From Gymnogyps californianus (taxonomy: Eukaryota; Chordata; Aves; Accipitriformes; Cathartidae), in NCBI RefSeq assembly GCF_018139145.2, contig NC_059473.1:1550001-1614000 (forward strand): 64,000 bases of DNA, read 5' to 3'. Both the position numbers and the translations under genes were made by a program. The stretch's first letter is position 1; the number at the start of each line of letters is the position of its first letter. The notes under the pieces were generated by a model. The model worked only from the letters and a program-made list of their open reading frames with translations, was not told where the DNA came from and searched no databases. This document shows positions 10,301-22,900 of the stretch, piece by piece.

Positions 10301-12935
10301 AGTTTTTATTTACAGTTGCTTACCTATACAATTATGATAGTGCTGCCTTACTGATCTATTTCCCTGAAATAGCAGCCACAAAGAGAGGTAAGTTTAGCAG
10401 TAATCGAAAGCTTCAGCTGTTTTTTGCAGTTAGCAAAACCAGAAAAATGCAATGCACTGTCTCTCATTCTGATTTTCTGTACCTTTCTAGTAAGGGTTTT
10501 TTTCACATTACTGTACCGCTGGGTACCATTATGTTACACAGATGCCTATATAGGCAAAGAATGGTTATGTTTGTTGTCACTCAGTTTGTATTGTTAAGCA
10601 AACTTATTCGTTACCATAGAAACTTTTTCCCCCCTTAGCAAACCAGTTTTCTTTGGTTGGGTTTTTTTTCCCCTTTTCTCCAGAATCTGGTGTGGCCAGA
10701 TAAACACACTTTACATATAAACATCAAATGATATGACAAGTCATTTGCTTTAATTTCAGTTACTCATTCTGCAGTTTAAAAAGATAACCTTATTTTGAAG
10801 ATATCTTGGCAGACTACAGCAATTATTCCCCTGCACACACACACCAAATACTGTGGTGACAACAGCAGTGGTACTTTTACTGGCAATGCCAGCTCCCAGC
10901 TCTGTGCTAGCCTGTGTGTCCTTTTTCACTAGTGATACACATAGTGGAGCTTGGAAACATCTGGTTTAGAGAGTTATTTTAACTTGCTCCATCTGAATTT
11001 CTTTGCCAATTAAGAGGAAACCACACAAAAAAAGAACATCACACTCCTTGTCAGATTTCTGGATTATAATTTTCCATCATCTGAAATAGGAATCCTCTAT
11101 ACTGAAAACTAAATTCATTAACTAGCAGTAACACTTAAAGTGTAACTAGTAGTACTAGCAGTACTTGTCTGCTTTAAATCCATATCTCTACCACACCCAT
11201 ATATATTTTCCTATCAACACCAAAGTAGGTCTGAATGGCAGATTTAACTCAAGAAAGTAACATGTGCAGCAGAGGCTGTTTCTAAAACTAACACGTTTCC
11301 TGCAGACAGCTGGAGCGAACCCGCATCCCAGATGGCTAAGGGAAAGCAAGGAACCCATTTCTGTACTCGTTAGTGCTGTTCCTGGCCACAGCACATCAAA
11401 TGCTGTAACCATGTACCAAGGATGCAATAGAAAATGATTCCTGATTTTTTTTTTTAATAAAATGCCTTTGACCAGCGTATGGTCTGACTGCAAAATTCAA
11501 TGCTCATGAGTTAACATCACCACCCAGCACCATCTGATATCATGACTAAATACTAAGATCCAGTTTTAAGGGGAAAAAACCAAAACGTTAACTGCTTTGT
11601 CATCGTTACTGTAGCACTGATACGTATACCTACTTAGCTGCAGGAAGAATCAACATTTGATGTTGCCAGCAGACAAAACAGACTGCCATTTATTTAAAAA
11701 CAGCACTCGTAAGAAACAACATGTAGCCCTCGGTGGATAAAACCATCATCATTCTTCTATGCTACTTCAAAACAAAAACCCATGCAAATCAATCCCTACA
11801 CAGATCTCACTGATGTGTTTATATAAAACTTGGTAAGGGAGTATAACTAATTCACACCACAGTTAAATACTTTTTCAGAGATGTTATCTGTGAAGAGGAT
11901 GAAGAAATATTCAGGTTCTCAAAGATGGTAATGAAATTTATCCTAACAGTGTTCGCTGAGGTGCTGGACATGCCATGTTTATTTGTGCAAAAGGAAGGTT
12001 CATCTCTCAGCTGCTTCTTTGATTCAGTTTCAGTGCGGTAATGTTACCACACTCATCCCTCCAAGTACATGTAACAGATGTGACACCCAGGTCCTTAGAA
12101 ATGAAACTGCAACTAAACAGAGAAAGGACCTGATCAAAATTACTTTGAATTTTGCACTATTTAAAATTTTAATTTTCAGATACAAATTTTGTGAAGTCAG
12201 GAAGATACTTTGTATCCTTTTTGCCAGCTCCTTAGTAGCCCATGCCAAGGCTATTTACTACTTCAAACTTAATTGCTACAAGAAATTGTTTTGTAAGAAG
12301 GGCCTCAGCATGAGCAAGAAAGTGGATGATCAATCTGCATAATTACCATTTTGACTGAAGATTTCCTAAATAAAACAACCCTTTTAATTTGGGACTCCAT
12401 CTACAAACAGTGCAAGAAATAGCTATAAAAAGACTGAAAATTGAAGAAATTTATTTGAAGAGAGTTCTGTCTATATACAATAGAAATACATTAATTTGTG
12501 AGTATCTTTATGAACACAGCTTGGATTTTCTTTTCTTATGTCCTTCAACAGGGGTGCGTATGGGGTGTTGCTTACAGATTGCCAGCTGGACAAGAATGTG
12601 AAGTAAAGGCATACCTGGACTTCAGAGAGAAAGGAGGCTACAGGACTACCACTGTCATTTTCTATCCAAAAGACTCGTCAATAAAACCATTTGATGTATT
12701 GTTATACATTGGAACTTGTGACAACCCTAACTACCTTGGTCCAGCACCTCTAGAAGAAATTGCTGAACAGATTTTTAATGCAGTTGGTCCTAGTGGAAGA
12801 AACACAGAATACCTGTTTGAACTTGCTAATTCTATCAGAAATCTCGTACCAGAAGATGTAGATGAGCATCTCTTCTCCTTAGAGAAACTAGTAAAGGAAC
12901 TCTTGGAAAAGCATCAAAACGTAAATTGTCTGTAA
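1308..12935 (+). CDS. CHAC2: CHAC2, glutathione-specific gamma-glutamylcyclotransferase 2
   Basis: CHAC2 cleaves cytosolic reduced glutathione to 5-oxoproline and Cys-Gly, as a slow housekeeping turnover enzyme. Coding exons are 1308-1442 (45 codons), 9110-9145 (12 codons) and 12552-12935 (127 codons plus TAA). All three junctions are in phase 0, giving 184 residues, the same length as human CHAC2. The nucleotide-like binding loop VFGYGSLIW occupies residues 3-11. The acidic residues Glu74 and Glu83 in the [15 protein letters not shown] segment correspond to the catalytically important glutamates of the family. The motifs [25 protein letters not shown] and [11 protein letters not shown] follow. 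The start ATG lies in a CpG island with a good context (GCCATGT). The introns are long (7.7 and 3.4 kb) around a 36-nt middle exon. I see no damage to the gene. Confidence 0.97.
3542..3570. repeat. A-run/T-run palindrome
   Basis: An A-run is followed directly by a T-run and a second A-run. This is a low-complexity AT palindrome inside CHAC2 intron 1, and no function is suggested. Confidence 0.7.
5364..5418 (+). repeat. CR1-type LINE 3' end fragment
   Basis: The stretch reads GAGGTTGGACTAGAGGATCT followed by CCAGAGGTGCCTTCCCAC. This closely resembles the 3' untranslated end of avian CR1 retrotransposons, which typically reads GGTTGGACTAGATGATCTC and then AGAGGTCCCTTCCAAC. It ends near GATTCCCTGA, a worn version of the short CR1 terminal repeat. 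Only about 55 bases are recognisable, with no reverse transcriptase, so this is an old truncated copy in plus orientation. The identification rests on remembered consensus sequence. Confidence 0.7.
6769..6814. repeat. TA/CA microsatellite
   Basis: This is an alternating purine-pyrimidine stretch of TATA, TGTATA and CACACA units inside CHAC2 intron 1. It is simple-sequence DNA. Confidence 0.85.
7238..7830 (+). mobile_element. Solo LTR of an endogenous retrovirus (copy 1)
   Basis: This 593-bp block begins with a worn TGTCTT and ends with AACCATGACA, keeping the TG...CA ends of a retroviral LTR. It aligns by eye along its whole length with the copy at 61484-62056, sharing for example TTTTCTTCTTAGTAGCTGG, TTTCCCATGCTCTGCCAGCA and GTGCTTAGTTGCTGGCTGGG. 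A TATATAA box at 7496-7502 and AT-rich terminal sequence near 7600-7690 indicate plus orientation. The flanks CAAAG (7233-7237) and CAGAG (7831-7835) look like a 5-bp target-site duplication with one change. There are no internal retroviral genes. It lies in CHAC2 intron 1 in the same orientation as the gene. The 88-aa minus-strand ORF within it is not a gene. Confidence 0.88.
9110..9145 (+). CDS. CHAC2: CHAC2 coding exon 2, 36-nt micro-exon
   Basis: The acceptor AAATTTTAG ends at 9109 and the donor GTATAG starts at 9146. The twelve codons read [12 protein letters not shown] and match the human segment [11 protein letters not shown] exactly. Both boundaries are phase 0, so skipping this exon would keep the frame and delete 12 residues. 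It lies just before the GCVWGVAYR strand of exon 3. Confidence 0.95.
9146..12551 (+). other. CHAC2: CHAC2 intron 2 (3.4 kb)
   Basis: The donor is GTATAG and the acceptor CTTCAACAG ends at 12551. The interior is AT-rich and I recognised no repeat or exon. The 119-aa plus-strand ORF at 11983-12342 has no recognisable content. Confidence 0.8.
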
Positions 12936-13300
12936 AATAACTTCTTACTTTTAATGATCTCGCTTCATCTTCAGAGGAATGGTTTCGTTGCACAATGGGT
13001 ATATGACTTGGAGGCATGTTTCTCTGTACTATGCTATCTTATTTATTTTAATATTGCATTCAAAATAGTAGTTGGTCATTAAAACATACTGTTACAAAAA
13101 TCATTCTTTCAGGAGTCTATAGAAAGGGGAGCAGGGGAAGCGTTTTAGGTTTGAATTTGGTATATTCGGTTTTTATCCAAAGACTACATCTTTATGAAAG
13201 TCTCAAGAGAACCACTTAAGCTTCTCTTTGTTTGAAGATTTTTTTTTTAAATTATTATTTCAGGTTTAAAATAAATCTTTAGAATATTTTAAAGATCAAA
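12936..13300 (+). terminator. CHAC2: CHAC2 3' UTR with candidate poly(A) signal
   Basis: The stop codon is at 12933-12935. The first canonical AATAAA downstream is at 13270-13275. Further AATAAA copies lie near 15498-15503, so a longer 3' UTR is possible. The choice of site cannot be made from sequence alone. Confidence 0.5.
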
Positions 13301-16300
13301 ATCTGCATTCAGATACAACTCCCACTGATTTAAGTGATAGTTCTTTCTGATTCAAGACCACAGGTGTGGAGCTCAGTGCAGCTAAAGAGATAAATATTAA
13401 GTAGTTGTTGTAATTGCACAGTAAATGCATAGTAGAACATTTATATCAATGTTCAACTTCACTGAAATTAAGTTATTCCACTGAATTAGTTGTCTTAGCC
13501 TTTATGTATTAGTTTGTCCTTAAACACAGAGGATAAAATGTTTCACTGTCAAGGAAAGAATTCTTTCCCTTGTCTCATCATGTCAAGCCCCTGAAAACCA
13601 AAGCACAGGGTACTTCGACACAAAGAAGCCATAACATATCAGTACCTCATTTTATTTTTTAAGATTAATATAAAGAAGAAAGCCAGAATGTGAAAATTAA
13701 CTGAGAGTATGACTTGAAGTCACAATGCAGCAAGAATGTTCAGAAACTCTCATCTTTGTTATCTGCCTTTAGATGCTGTTGTAACCTCATCTCTTATAAA
13801 ATTCACCAGTCTCTGAGGATAGATTTTAAGCCAGTAATTTTCAACCACTGTTTCAGGGATTCATGGACAAAAGCTAATTAAGAAAGGAACCCTCTTTTCA
13901 GTAAACTTACGTGTGTTGTATGGACATCCAAACAAAGAGCATTAGAAAGCCACCAGTTTAGGCTAGTAGGCTTACTTTATGCAAAACATAAGCAAATGGA
14001 GTTTCTGTCCCAAAAGGACTTGTCTTGCTTCTCAAAAATTTAAGTTATTTTTATTACCTTTTAACAAAGTATATTTTTGTATGTTAATATAGGAAAAGTC
14101 CTATTTCAAACACCCATGTAATGTCACATTTTCCCATACAGAGAATGTGTAAGTGTTTAGTAGTAGCTTGGAAGCTTATATTTTGCATCAGTAATTGCAA
14201 AACCGTATGTTTCTACTATACAGGTTGTCCCTTTCTCTTCTTTACATTTTCCTGTTTTATATTTGTAATTGCTTGAAAATATCAGGGTTATCAAAATAAC
14301 AAGCTGCTATTATTTTACTTGGCCACCTACAAAAGCCAACAAGAACACAAATGAATGTTAATAGGAAACATTTGAGAAAGGCAGCTAGGTAAGTAGAAAA
14401 TAGGATATTAAAATTCAAACCTAAATTCGAGATAATTAGACCACTTAAAATATTTAACCAAGAAAGCTGTATTTTTTACATATCAGATTATAATTTTAGC
14501 GTGCCTCTGGCATTTCTCAGGTATTGATTCATTGAGGGGGGAAAAAAAAGTGTATTAGTTTTTAGAAGCTACTGTTTACTAGTAATAGTTGAATGCCACT
14601 ATTTTAAGAGTACATGATGGGGTATCACTTGATGGACTACTCTAAAGTGCAGAAGCAAATTCTCTGATCATATTAGCAAAATAATCATATGTACTGAGGC
14701 CCCATTTTTCGATTAGTACACATGAGTTACTTTCAAACTGATGGAATATCCTTCAAAGGTCTTGATTCTCCACTGCACTGTACTGGCTTAAGATTAACAT
14801 AACTGAGCGGAAAAACAACCCCAACTAATATAGCTGTACAGCAGGAGAGAAGTACGATCAGAACTTCCAGGTGTGTGTATGTAATAACAGTCATTAAGAT
14901 GCCCAAAGCTGGAGTTGAGTGACTTCACGCACCAAAGATGGACAGTGATAACCATCACCCAAATTAACATTAATGAACATGCTCCATTACGCGTGCATTT
15001 ATTCACCTTGACTTAAAGCGTAAGTCTTAAGTGTTACTGGATACTTCACTGTTACTAAAAATGTTATGTATGATTTATTTCAAGAATACTGAAGTGTTGA
15101 AAAGAATAGTACCCTCAAGAAAACCCAACCAACAACAGCACTTCCGTTCTTGTGCTTACTTCAGATTTAAGCAAGCTGTAGTAGAGTTCAAAACATGTAC
15201 GATGGCATGTCCGCTCTATGTGTTTTTTTAAATTCTTTCCTCAGAGGCTTATCCTTGTTCCTTAAAACAGGGCAGGGGATGCTTACACTCACTAATGATC
15301 CAGAAATACCACTGATGATTCCCTCTTTAAACTATTTATTTAAACACTGTCTTGGGGCATTACAATTATGTATGGCTCTACATTTTGTATCTTTAATTAT
15401 ATTCAGGACATTGTTGGTTCGTTTGCTTTCCAGATTCATAAAACTTGCCATAATATCTGTAATGATACATTCCAGTTTATGCGTACAACTTCAATACAAT
15501 AAAAATGTATCACATTTATTAATGGTGTTGGAGAAAGAAATTTCCAGAAGTGTTATGTTTACTTAAAATGTATCCATATTAGGATGGACATCAATGTGTG
15601 TCTTAATTGCATCTTGTTATAAAATGCTGTTAAATCTAATGATGAAAACCAATCTACAAGAGGTAGCTACTATTATGCAGTCTTAAACTGTGCCAACATT
15701 AGGAATTCATTAAAGCACTGGAAATAGATATTTGTTCTTGCTGTATGGGATTTGAGCCACAACTCTTCCCACAGCTTCAATCACCAACAAAAGCCCAGTA
15801 TGCTTTCAGATCTGTTACTCGCCACAAAAAAAATTAATGTACACTGTTAATATGCCATATATGCTTAATTTTTATTTTCCTGCTGGTTAGAACTAAATCT
15901 AAATTTGTGACAAATTACAGAGGTTTTAGATATGGTTTCATTATACAACCACACACACACAAACGCACACTAAGCTGCCTCAGCTTGTTTCCAAACAGTG
16001 TTTGGGGAAACAATAGTCACCCATGTTGTCAGATTTTACTCCCTGGGATCCACAGACTCAGCTCACCAAGCAGTCAGCATGCACCTCTGTCCTTCCATGC
16101 ATGAACAAAGCAGTATGTAGTAGTGTGCAACGATGGTCTTCTCTGGTGTGACTGCACAGTAAAATTTCTAAGGCCATCTGTAGGAAAAGGAACTTGCCCA
16201 GCAGTTGGTCAAGATACCACCTCTCTATGATGCTGAAAGGGATTATCTTGGAGCAGTACATAAGCTGATAAACCTGTAAATTAGTTTGGAATCTCCCAAA

Positions 16301-18967
16301 TAGAAGCCCTATATTAATTTAAGTTACAGGAAAAAAATGTAAGGTTTGTACAAAGACTGCAATAAGACAGTTTGATTTGATTGTGCTGTAATGTGAATTA
16401 AAATAAAAAAGCAGATACTAAAAAGTAGCTTATATAATACCTGATATTCCTTAGTATGATCAATTAACCATTTGATAGCAAGTCATTAAATATGCAATTG
16501 TCTTCTGTGAATATATGAATCTATAACCTGATATGCAACATTTTACTTAATTTTTTTGTCTAGCTTTTGATAATAAGCACACTTCATACCCATTTTGACT
16601 GCCACTGACAAAATTAATGTGCCATCTGACTTAATCATAAAACTTCTGTAAACAGATTTGCATTTCTTAATGCAAGAAAACTCATGGACAAGGGAAATCA
16701 AAACATTCTGTAATTAGGAGATGCTTTGTAGGATCCCCAGTAATGATTTCTGTCTTTCCTTCTTCAACCATTTATCTGCTCCGTATTTCCCCTAGATGAG
16801 CAAACAACAAAGATCAGATGGGACTGGCCTAACCTGTTCTAATTTGGAAACTGTGCTGGACCATTCAGGTATTCAGGTATATGTGTATATATCTATCTAT
16901 CTATATAGACACAGAGGGAGAACCCTTAGAGTTCTTTTTTTCTACACATAAACCTCGATTTGCTTTTATCCATTGGTGACGTTTAACAGCTTTGTGCATA
17001 AACTAATTACCGGTGCATGCAAAACAAAATGAAGCTAACTGTCATGCCCTCACTACACAAAAAGAGGAATTGTTAATGATGTCCTGATTTTTGTATCACT
17101 ACATCTTTATCCCCACTTTCATGCTCTCAAATTTCTTTTTTCACAAGCGTACATAAAGACCAGACTCACTCTAGACTAGGCTGCTTTCTAGAAACTAAAA
17201 TTTGATGGAAATCCTTCACAAAGATAACTAAAGTGCAGTTTAGTCACGCCAAAGAATGCAATGCTTGGTAATTCTTAAAATCACTTTAACACTTTCAGTA
17301 AAACAATTTTCACCACAAATGCAAGAATAACATCGTGTCGTACTGCAGTTCTTTAAGAACTGACAAAAAAAAAGGAAAGAGCTTCTTAACGGAAGCTCTA
17401 CACGTCTGAACATTTCAGGCATAAGAATTTTCATTTTTCATAAGAAAAAACGTACTTGTTCGCTCAAAATATGGATAACTTACCGCTTACAAGCAGAAAA
17501 AAAAAACCATTTTGAACACAACTTACCCTTAAAAGCTAAAGGAACACAGTTACAAAATTCATTGCAGCATCCCCCATCAGTATTATATCACTATTTCATA
17601 TCATTATTTCCTGAAGTTCATCACGTCACCAGTTTAACTCTGATTTGCATCCCTTCCCATCCCTTCTTTCTGGTATATGTCTGGATACAGGCTTTACTCA
17701 AACTAAGGAGCTGAGGATGTTGAAAAAACCTGAACACTACAGCTCCCCCATCCGATCTATTTCTGTACGTCCGTTCTGTGTAACAAAAAAAGTTCTTACG
17801 AGGTGATTTTCCACTCTGTTCAGCCAAGCTACTGCCTGGCAGATGGGATGCAAACAGACATCAGGATAGCAAGCCCCCAGCAGGGCCCTGTACCTTGACT
17901 TTCTACTGTGCAAGTATGTAATTGTCACAAGATTAGAAAGACTGTTTTTCAAGTAATTAGACTTTTCTAACAGTCTTCTGCAAAAGCTGGACATGGGCTA
18001 TACACTCACTTCGATTACCAACTACAGTACAGCCCTGATTATTCCAACTTCACACTCCCCAGTATTCTTAAATTAATTTCCTTGCTCGTCCGGCTTTTTA
18101 TTCAAGTAGCTTCCCTTTAATTGTTGCCCTCTTCTGTCTCAAACAAATGTCTTGCCTGATCTTTCTGGCCTTTTGCAACTTCGGTCTCTTCTCTGCAGGT
18201 CTTCTGGCACTTTCTTCTCATTGTGCATGCACCTGAACTGGAAGAATTCTTCTCCCAGTACAGCTATATCTACTTTGGCACCAGTTTAACAGGGAAAAAA
18301 AAAAAATTACACCCTTAAACAAGAAAATTATGGCAGCAAAGCTCAAAAGTATTGACTAGACCCGATGCAGCCATTTAGTAAAGTTTTAAGCTATCTCACC
18401 TATATTATCCCCATCTGGAAACTGTTCTGATCAGGGCAAAAGTCAGCCAAGGGATTACAAACCACTTAAACAGTTCAGACCCAGCCAGTTTTGCCCAATG
18501 TAAACGTGAAGGCACGCACACACAACTCTACTGGCAAAGCAGCGATGAAGCATGGCCTGAAACAAACCACCTTAAACCAAACCACCTGAATTCGTGACGC
18601 ATCATCCAGAGCTATCTTTCTCCACCACCACTGGGATTTTTCCTGGTTATCATCTGCTTCCTTTGCCTTCATATACTTCTCTCACTAAACATTTCAGTGC
18701 CCACTCTGCTCATTGGGGCTTATTAAGAATTGCTATACACTGCCAAAACATTACCGCTATCCCCACATGTCACCCCATCACCAATGGCAAAGCAGACAGT
18801 AAACTGCCCCGCTTTTCTCCTTCCTCCAGAGTCTCCACTTCATTCCAGCTGTGTCTCAACTTATAGTTCAGTCTTAATTGGAGATGAAAGTGCTTCATTA
18901 TATTTACTGCAATATTAAATGGTGTTCCTTACTTTTTTGTGTCTTCCAGACTTATTGTATACCATAA
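13301..18967. other. CHAC2-ERLEC1 intergenic DNA
   Basis: This AT-rich region contains a short GTAT/ATCT simple repeat near 16872-16910, a CA-rich patch near 15950-15970 and an AATAAA near 15498. No convincing exon, RNA gene or mobile element was recognised. The ORFs of 60 to 123 aa in it show no family motif. Confidence 0.6.
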
Positions 18968-18996
18968 TGTCCTGGTTTCAGCTGGGATAGAGTTAA
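18968..18996 (+). mobile_element. Fragment of the LTR family 5' end
   Basis: The 29 bases beginning TGTCCTGGTTTCAGCTGGGA and ending in TAGAGTTAA match the first 29 bases of the LTR at 61484. Similarity is lost after TTAA. This is either a truncated LTR or a related LTR subfamily that shares only its terminus. No matching 3' end was found nearby. Confidence 0.6.
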
Positions 18997-19329
18997 GGAC
19001 ACATAGAAATCTTGCTGGCACTACTCTATCAGTAAGAACTTGTGGAAAAAAAGAGGAAAACACAACACAACCTAGCCACAGAGGCACATTAGCACTCCCA
19101 CTGCATACTCTGTTGATGTAAAAACCACACGGTTGATCGTCCGTTCCGCCAGTGCAGCACAGCGGGCTGGGGTGCTGCCAAGCACACAGCCGCACCAGAG
19201 GCTGCCAAGCCCTCCGGTCCATCCCTGCGGTACTAACTAGCAGCGGCACGCCTGCAAGAGCGGGTGCTGCTGGCTTTGCTGCAACAACGCATCAGGGCAG
19301 GCCCTCTTTTTTTGGGGGGGGGATGACTT

Positions 19330-19905
19330 CCATGGGCGTAGGTCCGGAGGAGCTGCGGCAGGAGCAGGAGCTACCCAGGACCTCATCCTCGCGAGCGCCT
19401 GACAGACGACGCTCAGGAACGAGGAACTACGACGACAGAGGTGGTGCAGTTTTCCGAAAAGCCTACGCTACGGCGGTTTTTAAATCAGTGACAGAACTAG
19501 CGCGACTGCAGCCGTTACCCTCTGAGGCGCTTCTCCTCCTCAGCCAGCTGAGCGCCAACGGACAACACCTGCAGGGCGGCGGGAGTCCCTTAAAGCGCTC
19601 CCCGACTCCACCGCGGCCATTCACGAACCCGGCGCCGCCGCAAACCCCCACTTACACGGTGCAAGGGCGGGAGTTTCCACACAGAAACGGCGACTCCTCA
19701 CAGCTCCCCCTCCCCGCCGCTCACCTCGCTCCCTCACCGACCGCCTCCCGCCAACGGCCCGGGCGGCGCGCGGCGGCTGCCCCGGATGTTGATGCTGTGG
19801 CGCGGCGCCCCGCCCTTCCCCGCCCGCCGGAAGCAGACGTGGCGGCGGCGTTGCTGCCCGCCGCTGCCCGCCCGCCCGCCCGCCCTCCCCGAGCCGCCGG
19901 CCGGC
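19330..19905 (+). promoter_or_regulatory. ERLEC1: ERLEC1 CpG-island promoter and 5' UTR
   Basis: CpG density rises from about 19330 and stays high through exon 1 into intron 1 (about 20120). There is no TATA box at a usual distance. Two motifs lie close to the start codon: CCGGAAG at 19827-19833, an ETS-type site common in housekeeping promoters, and GACGTGG at 19836-19842, which matches the core of the unfolded-protein-response element bound by XBP1/ATF6. The second would suit an ER quality-control gene, but the functional claim is inference. The 333-aa ORF across this island reflects GC richness and is not a gene. Confidence 0.6.
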
Positions 19906-22900
19906 ATGAGGGGGTGCCGGCACCGGGCGCCCAGCCCGGCCGCGCCGCGGGCGTTGCTCTGCGGTCTTCTGGCGGCTGTAGCGGCGGCGGTGGTGGCGGA
20001 GGGCGGCCGCGCTCTCCCTCAGCTCAGCGACGACATCCCCTTCAGGGTGAACTGGCCCGGCACCGAGTTCAGCCTGGTCGGTACCGGGGCGGGGGGGGGG
20101 GGAACGGGACGACGTGTGTGGGGTGTGAGGGGTCTCTCACTCCTTCTTTGTAGTCTCCCTCGCTGGAGGAGCTGGACGGTTATAACTGTTAATAGGCAGC
20201 CCGGGCGGCAGGAGTTCGGTCCAACGGCTGGGCCCCCCTCACGCCTGGCGGTTATGTTTGAAGCCCCCGCCCCACAGAAAGGGCATTTCACTTCGGGGTC
20301 TTCTCAGCGTAGCCTTGCTGCTGCCTGCCTTAAAGCGTCACCCTGGGTGTTGGCAGGGGTGACAAGCGGTAAGTACGGACGGACGCACCGGGTGAGCGTT
20401 AGGCCACGGCCTGAGCCTGGCAGCTGGGAACGTTCCCGGGGAAATTTGCCCTGAAAGTCGACGTGGGAACGGCTGGTTGCAGAATGTAACGGTTACGCGG
20501 GTGCTTTTTTGATAAAGGTCTCTCATAAGAACGGGGAGTATGTAAGCGGGAGTGAGGTGAGCGTGGAGGAGAGCGGGAATGTGGCTGGAGGTAGGAGGAT
20601 CGAAGCAAAGGAGAAGGCAAGCAAATACTGGCAAGCTTAAATGCCAAAGCCCAGTCTTGTGATGTAATTGAGACCCAGGAAATACTCTGGACCACCTGCC
20701 CTATGAATTAACTGTACCACTCATGAATTCAGGAATGTTTCTAACAAGCAGCGTTAAAAAGAACACCTGACTAATCTATAGGTTGGTTGTTTTCTTAGCC
20801 TACAACTGGTGTCCTGTACAAAGAGGATAACTACATTATAATGACCACTGTGGATAAAGAAAAATATAAATGTCTACTTCCCCTGATAGCAAGTGGCAAT
20901 GAGGTAAGTTCAGTCAAGTCTTTTTTGTAATTATAAGCTGTAGATAAGTCTTTACAGTGTCTTTTCAGCTCCTTTTTTTTTTTTAATTCCAAAATAAAGA
21001 TTTTGTGTTTCCTGTAAAAGGAAAATCATCTGCAGAATGCTTCACAGTTTCACAGCTCATGGTAGATGCCTTCACTTTGTATTACATACTAGCTCTGTAC
21101 TAGGTGGGGCCAGTCTGAACAATCCTGAAGTCCTTATTTGGCAAGAAATGATTGCTCTAATGTTCTGTTTGTTGCTAGGTCTATCACTGATTAGGAAATT
21201 CTTGTATTTTAAGTAACATTGTCAAATTCTAGGCCAGTAAACAACTATAAAGGTTGTTAACACTGTTGTCATGATCACTGTATCTGAAAATACTATCCCA
21301 GTAGTGCTTCTACCGCCAGTAATTTTTATTCTCCGTCATCGCTTCTTCAGTTGGAAATCTGAATGCACAATTTGGGGTTTAAATAAAAAAAAAAAAGTAT
21401 ATAAATACATGTGTGTCTACAAGAAAAGGTAGATTGAGGCAGCCTTTGGTGAGGTTTATCATTGGTCATTTGTTCCTCTAACGGTTCATTTTTTCACACC
21501 GTGAGAACTTGCACAGACAAGCTGTACTCCTGGGGTAGGCACCTCCATTTTGACATAGCCCTCATCCTTTAAGGGCCTGACAATACGGAGTGCTTCAGTG
21601 TAGGTGAGAAATCTTTAGTACTGAAGAACTTTGTGTGGAAATCTCTTCAATAGCATGCCCATTTATACAGCAAAAATTACACAGAAATAAACTTCCACAG
21701 TGTTACTTATGCTTTTTTGATCCATTTTTTTAAAATTACATAAAAGCTGCGTGATGTTCCAATTATACTGCATCAGTACAGCATCAGCGTTGACTAACAA
21801 ATGAAAAGATTGTTGATGCTGTTTTCCTGCTCACACCCCAAGCTGCCACTCTGGACACGAGCAAGTTGAGAGCTCCTGTTCTTTTGCCACGTGTGTATTT
21901 TTTAAACCGCAGAACTTTTCTGTTTTGACTACTTTATTTGTGACTTTTATTTTCCCCTTCTTTCTAAACTAAATTATCTTTTTTTTTTTCCTCTAATCAC
22001 TACACAGCTCCTTCAGGGCAGGAATTAATGAGGTTTTGTACCTTTTAATTTTGCAATACGATTTTTTTTTTTTCCGCTCTATTGCAAATGAATATTAACT
22101 AACCAAACTACTGTTAATTTTAATGTAATGAAAATATCCTTCTATTCTAGGAAGAAGAAAAGGACTATAAAGGTCCTACTCCAGGAGAATTGCTGGAACC
22201 TCTTTTTAAGCAGAGTAGCTGTTCATATAGAGTATGTTACTTCTGTGTTGATAATTTAAATGCTAATCAAAAGTTTACAATCCAGTCCATGTCAAGGTTT
22301 AGTGTAGTAAACTGTTTGGATAAATATGTCTCAGACTTCAGGTACTAATTCAATCCAAAATAAGGTGTCTACAACTTTATATCTTAATATTGCTGATAAA
22401 ATTCTGTACAATTGAAGATGTCAGGATTCAAATAAATTGGGTTGCTGTAGGAGGAGTTTAAAAACATGGATTTAAAATGTTTACTTCCAGGAGTCAAGCC
22501 ATAATGTGTGACAGTCTAATGAAAAGCACTTCTCAGAAAGTGTTAGAAGACCGAAATAAACATGCTTCTAGATATTCTGAAAGTTTTCCAGTTTTTCATC
22601 AACTGTCATCCTGGTTCAAAGACTCATGTCTTACATTACAAGAACAAGCCTAATTCCAAACAAGCTGGTACTGAGAACCAGAGACAGCGAAAGTGGCCAA
22701 ATATTATACCTACACAACATCCCACGCAAGTCCTTGAGAAAGGAAGAGTGGGTCAAGCACAACTGGTAAACAGCCTGCATCTACGACAGTCGCCAAAACC
22801 AGTCTGTGCTGAGTCACTACAGCTTAGCCCCCGTGGTTTGGGGGCAAATTTAGTCTTCACATCTTATTTAATTTTTTTTTCCTTTGTTTTATCTGTGTGA

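Noticed and set aside
17737..17994. 85-aa minus-strand ORF with protein-like composition
   Set aside because: Part of it reads plausibly, but I recognise no family, and an overlapping frame is equally open.
19152..20153. 333-aa plus-strand ORF across the ERLEC1 promoter and exon 1
   Set aside because: It follows the CpG island, is Pro/Arg/Ala-rich without domain motifs, and overlaps ERLEC1 exon 1 in another frame.
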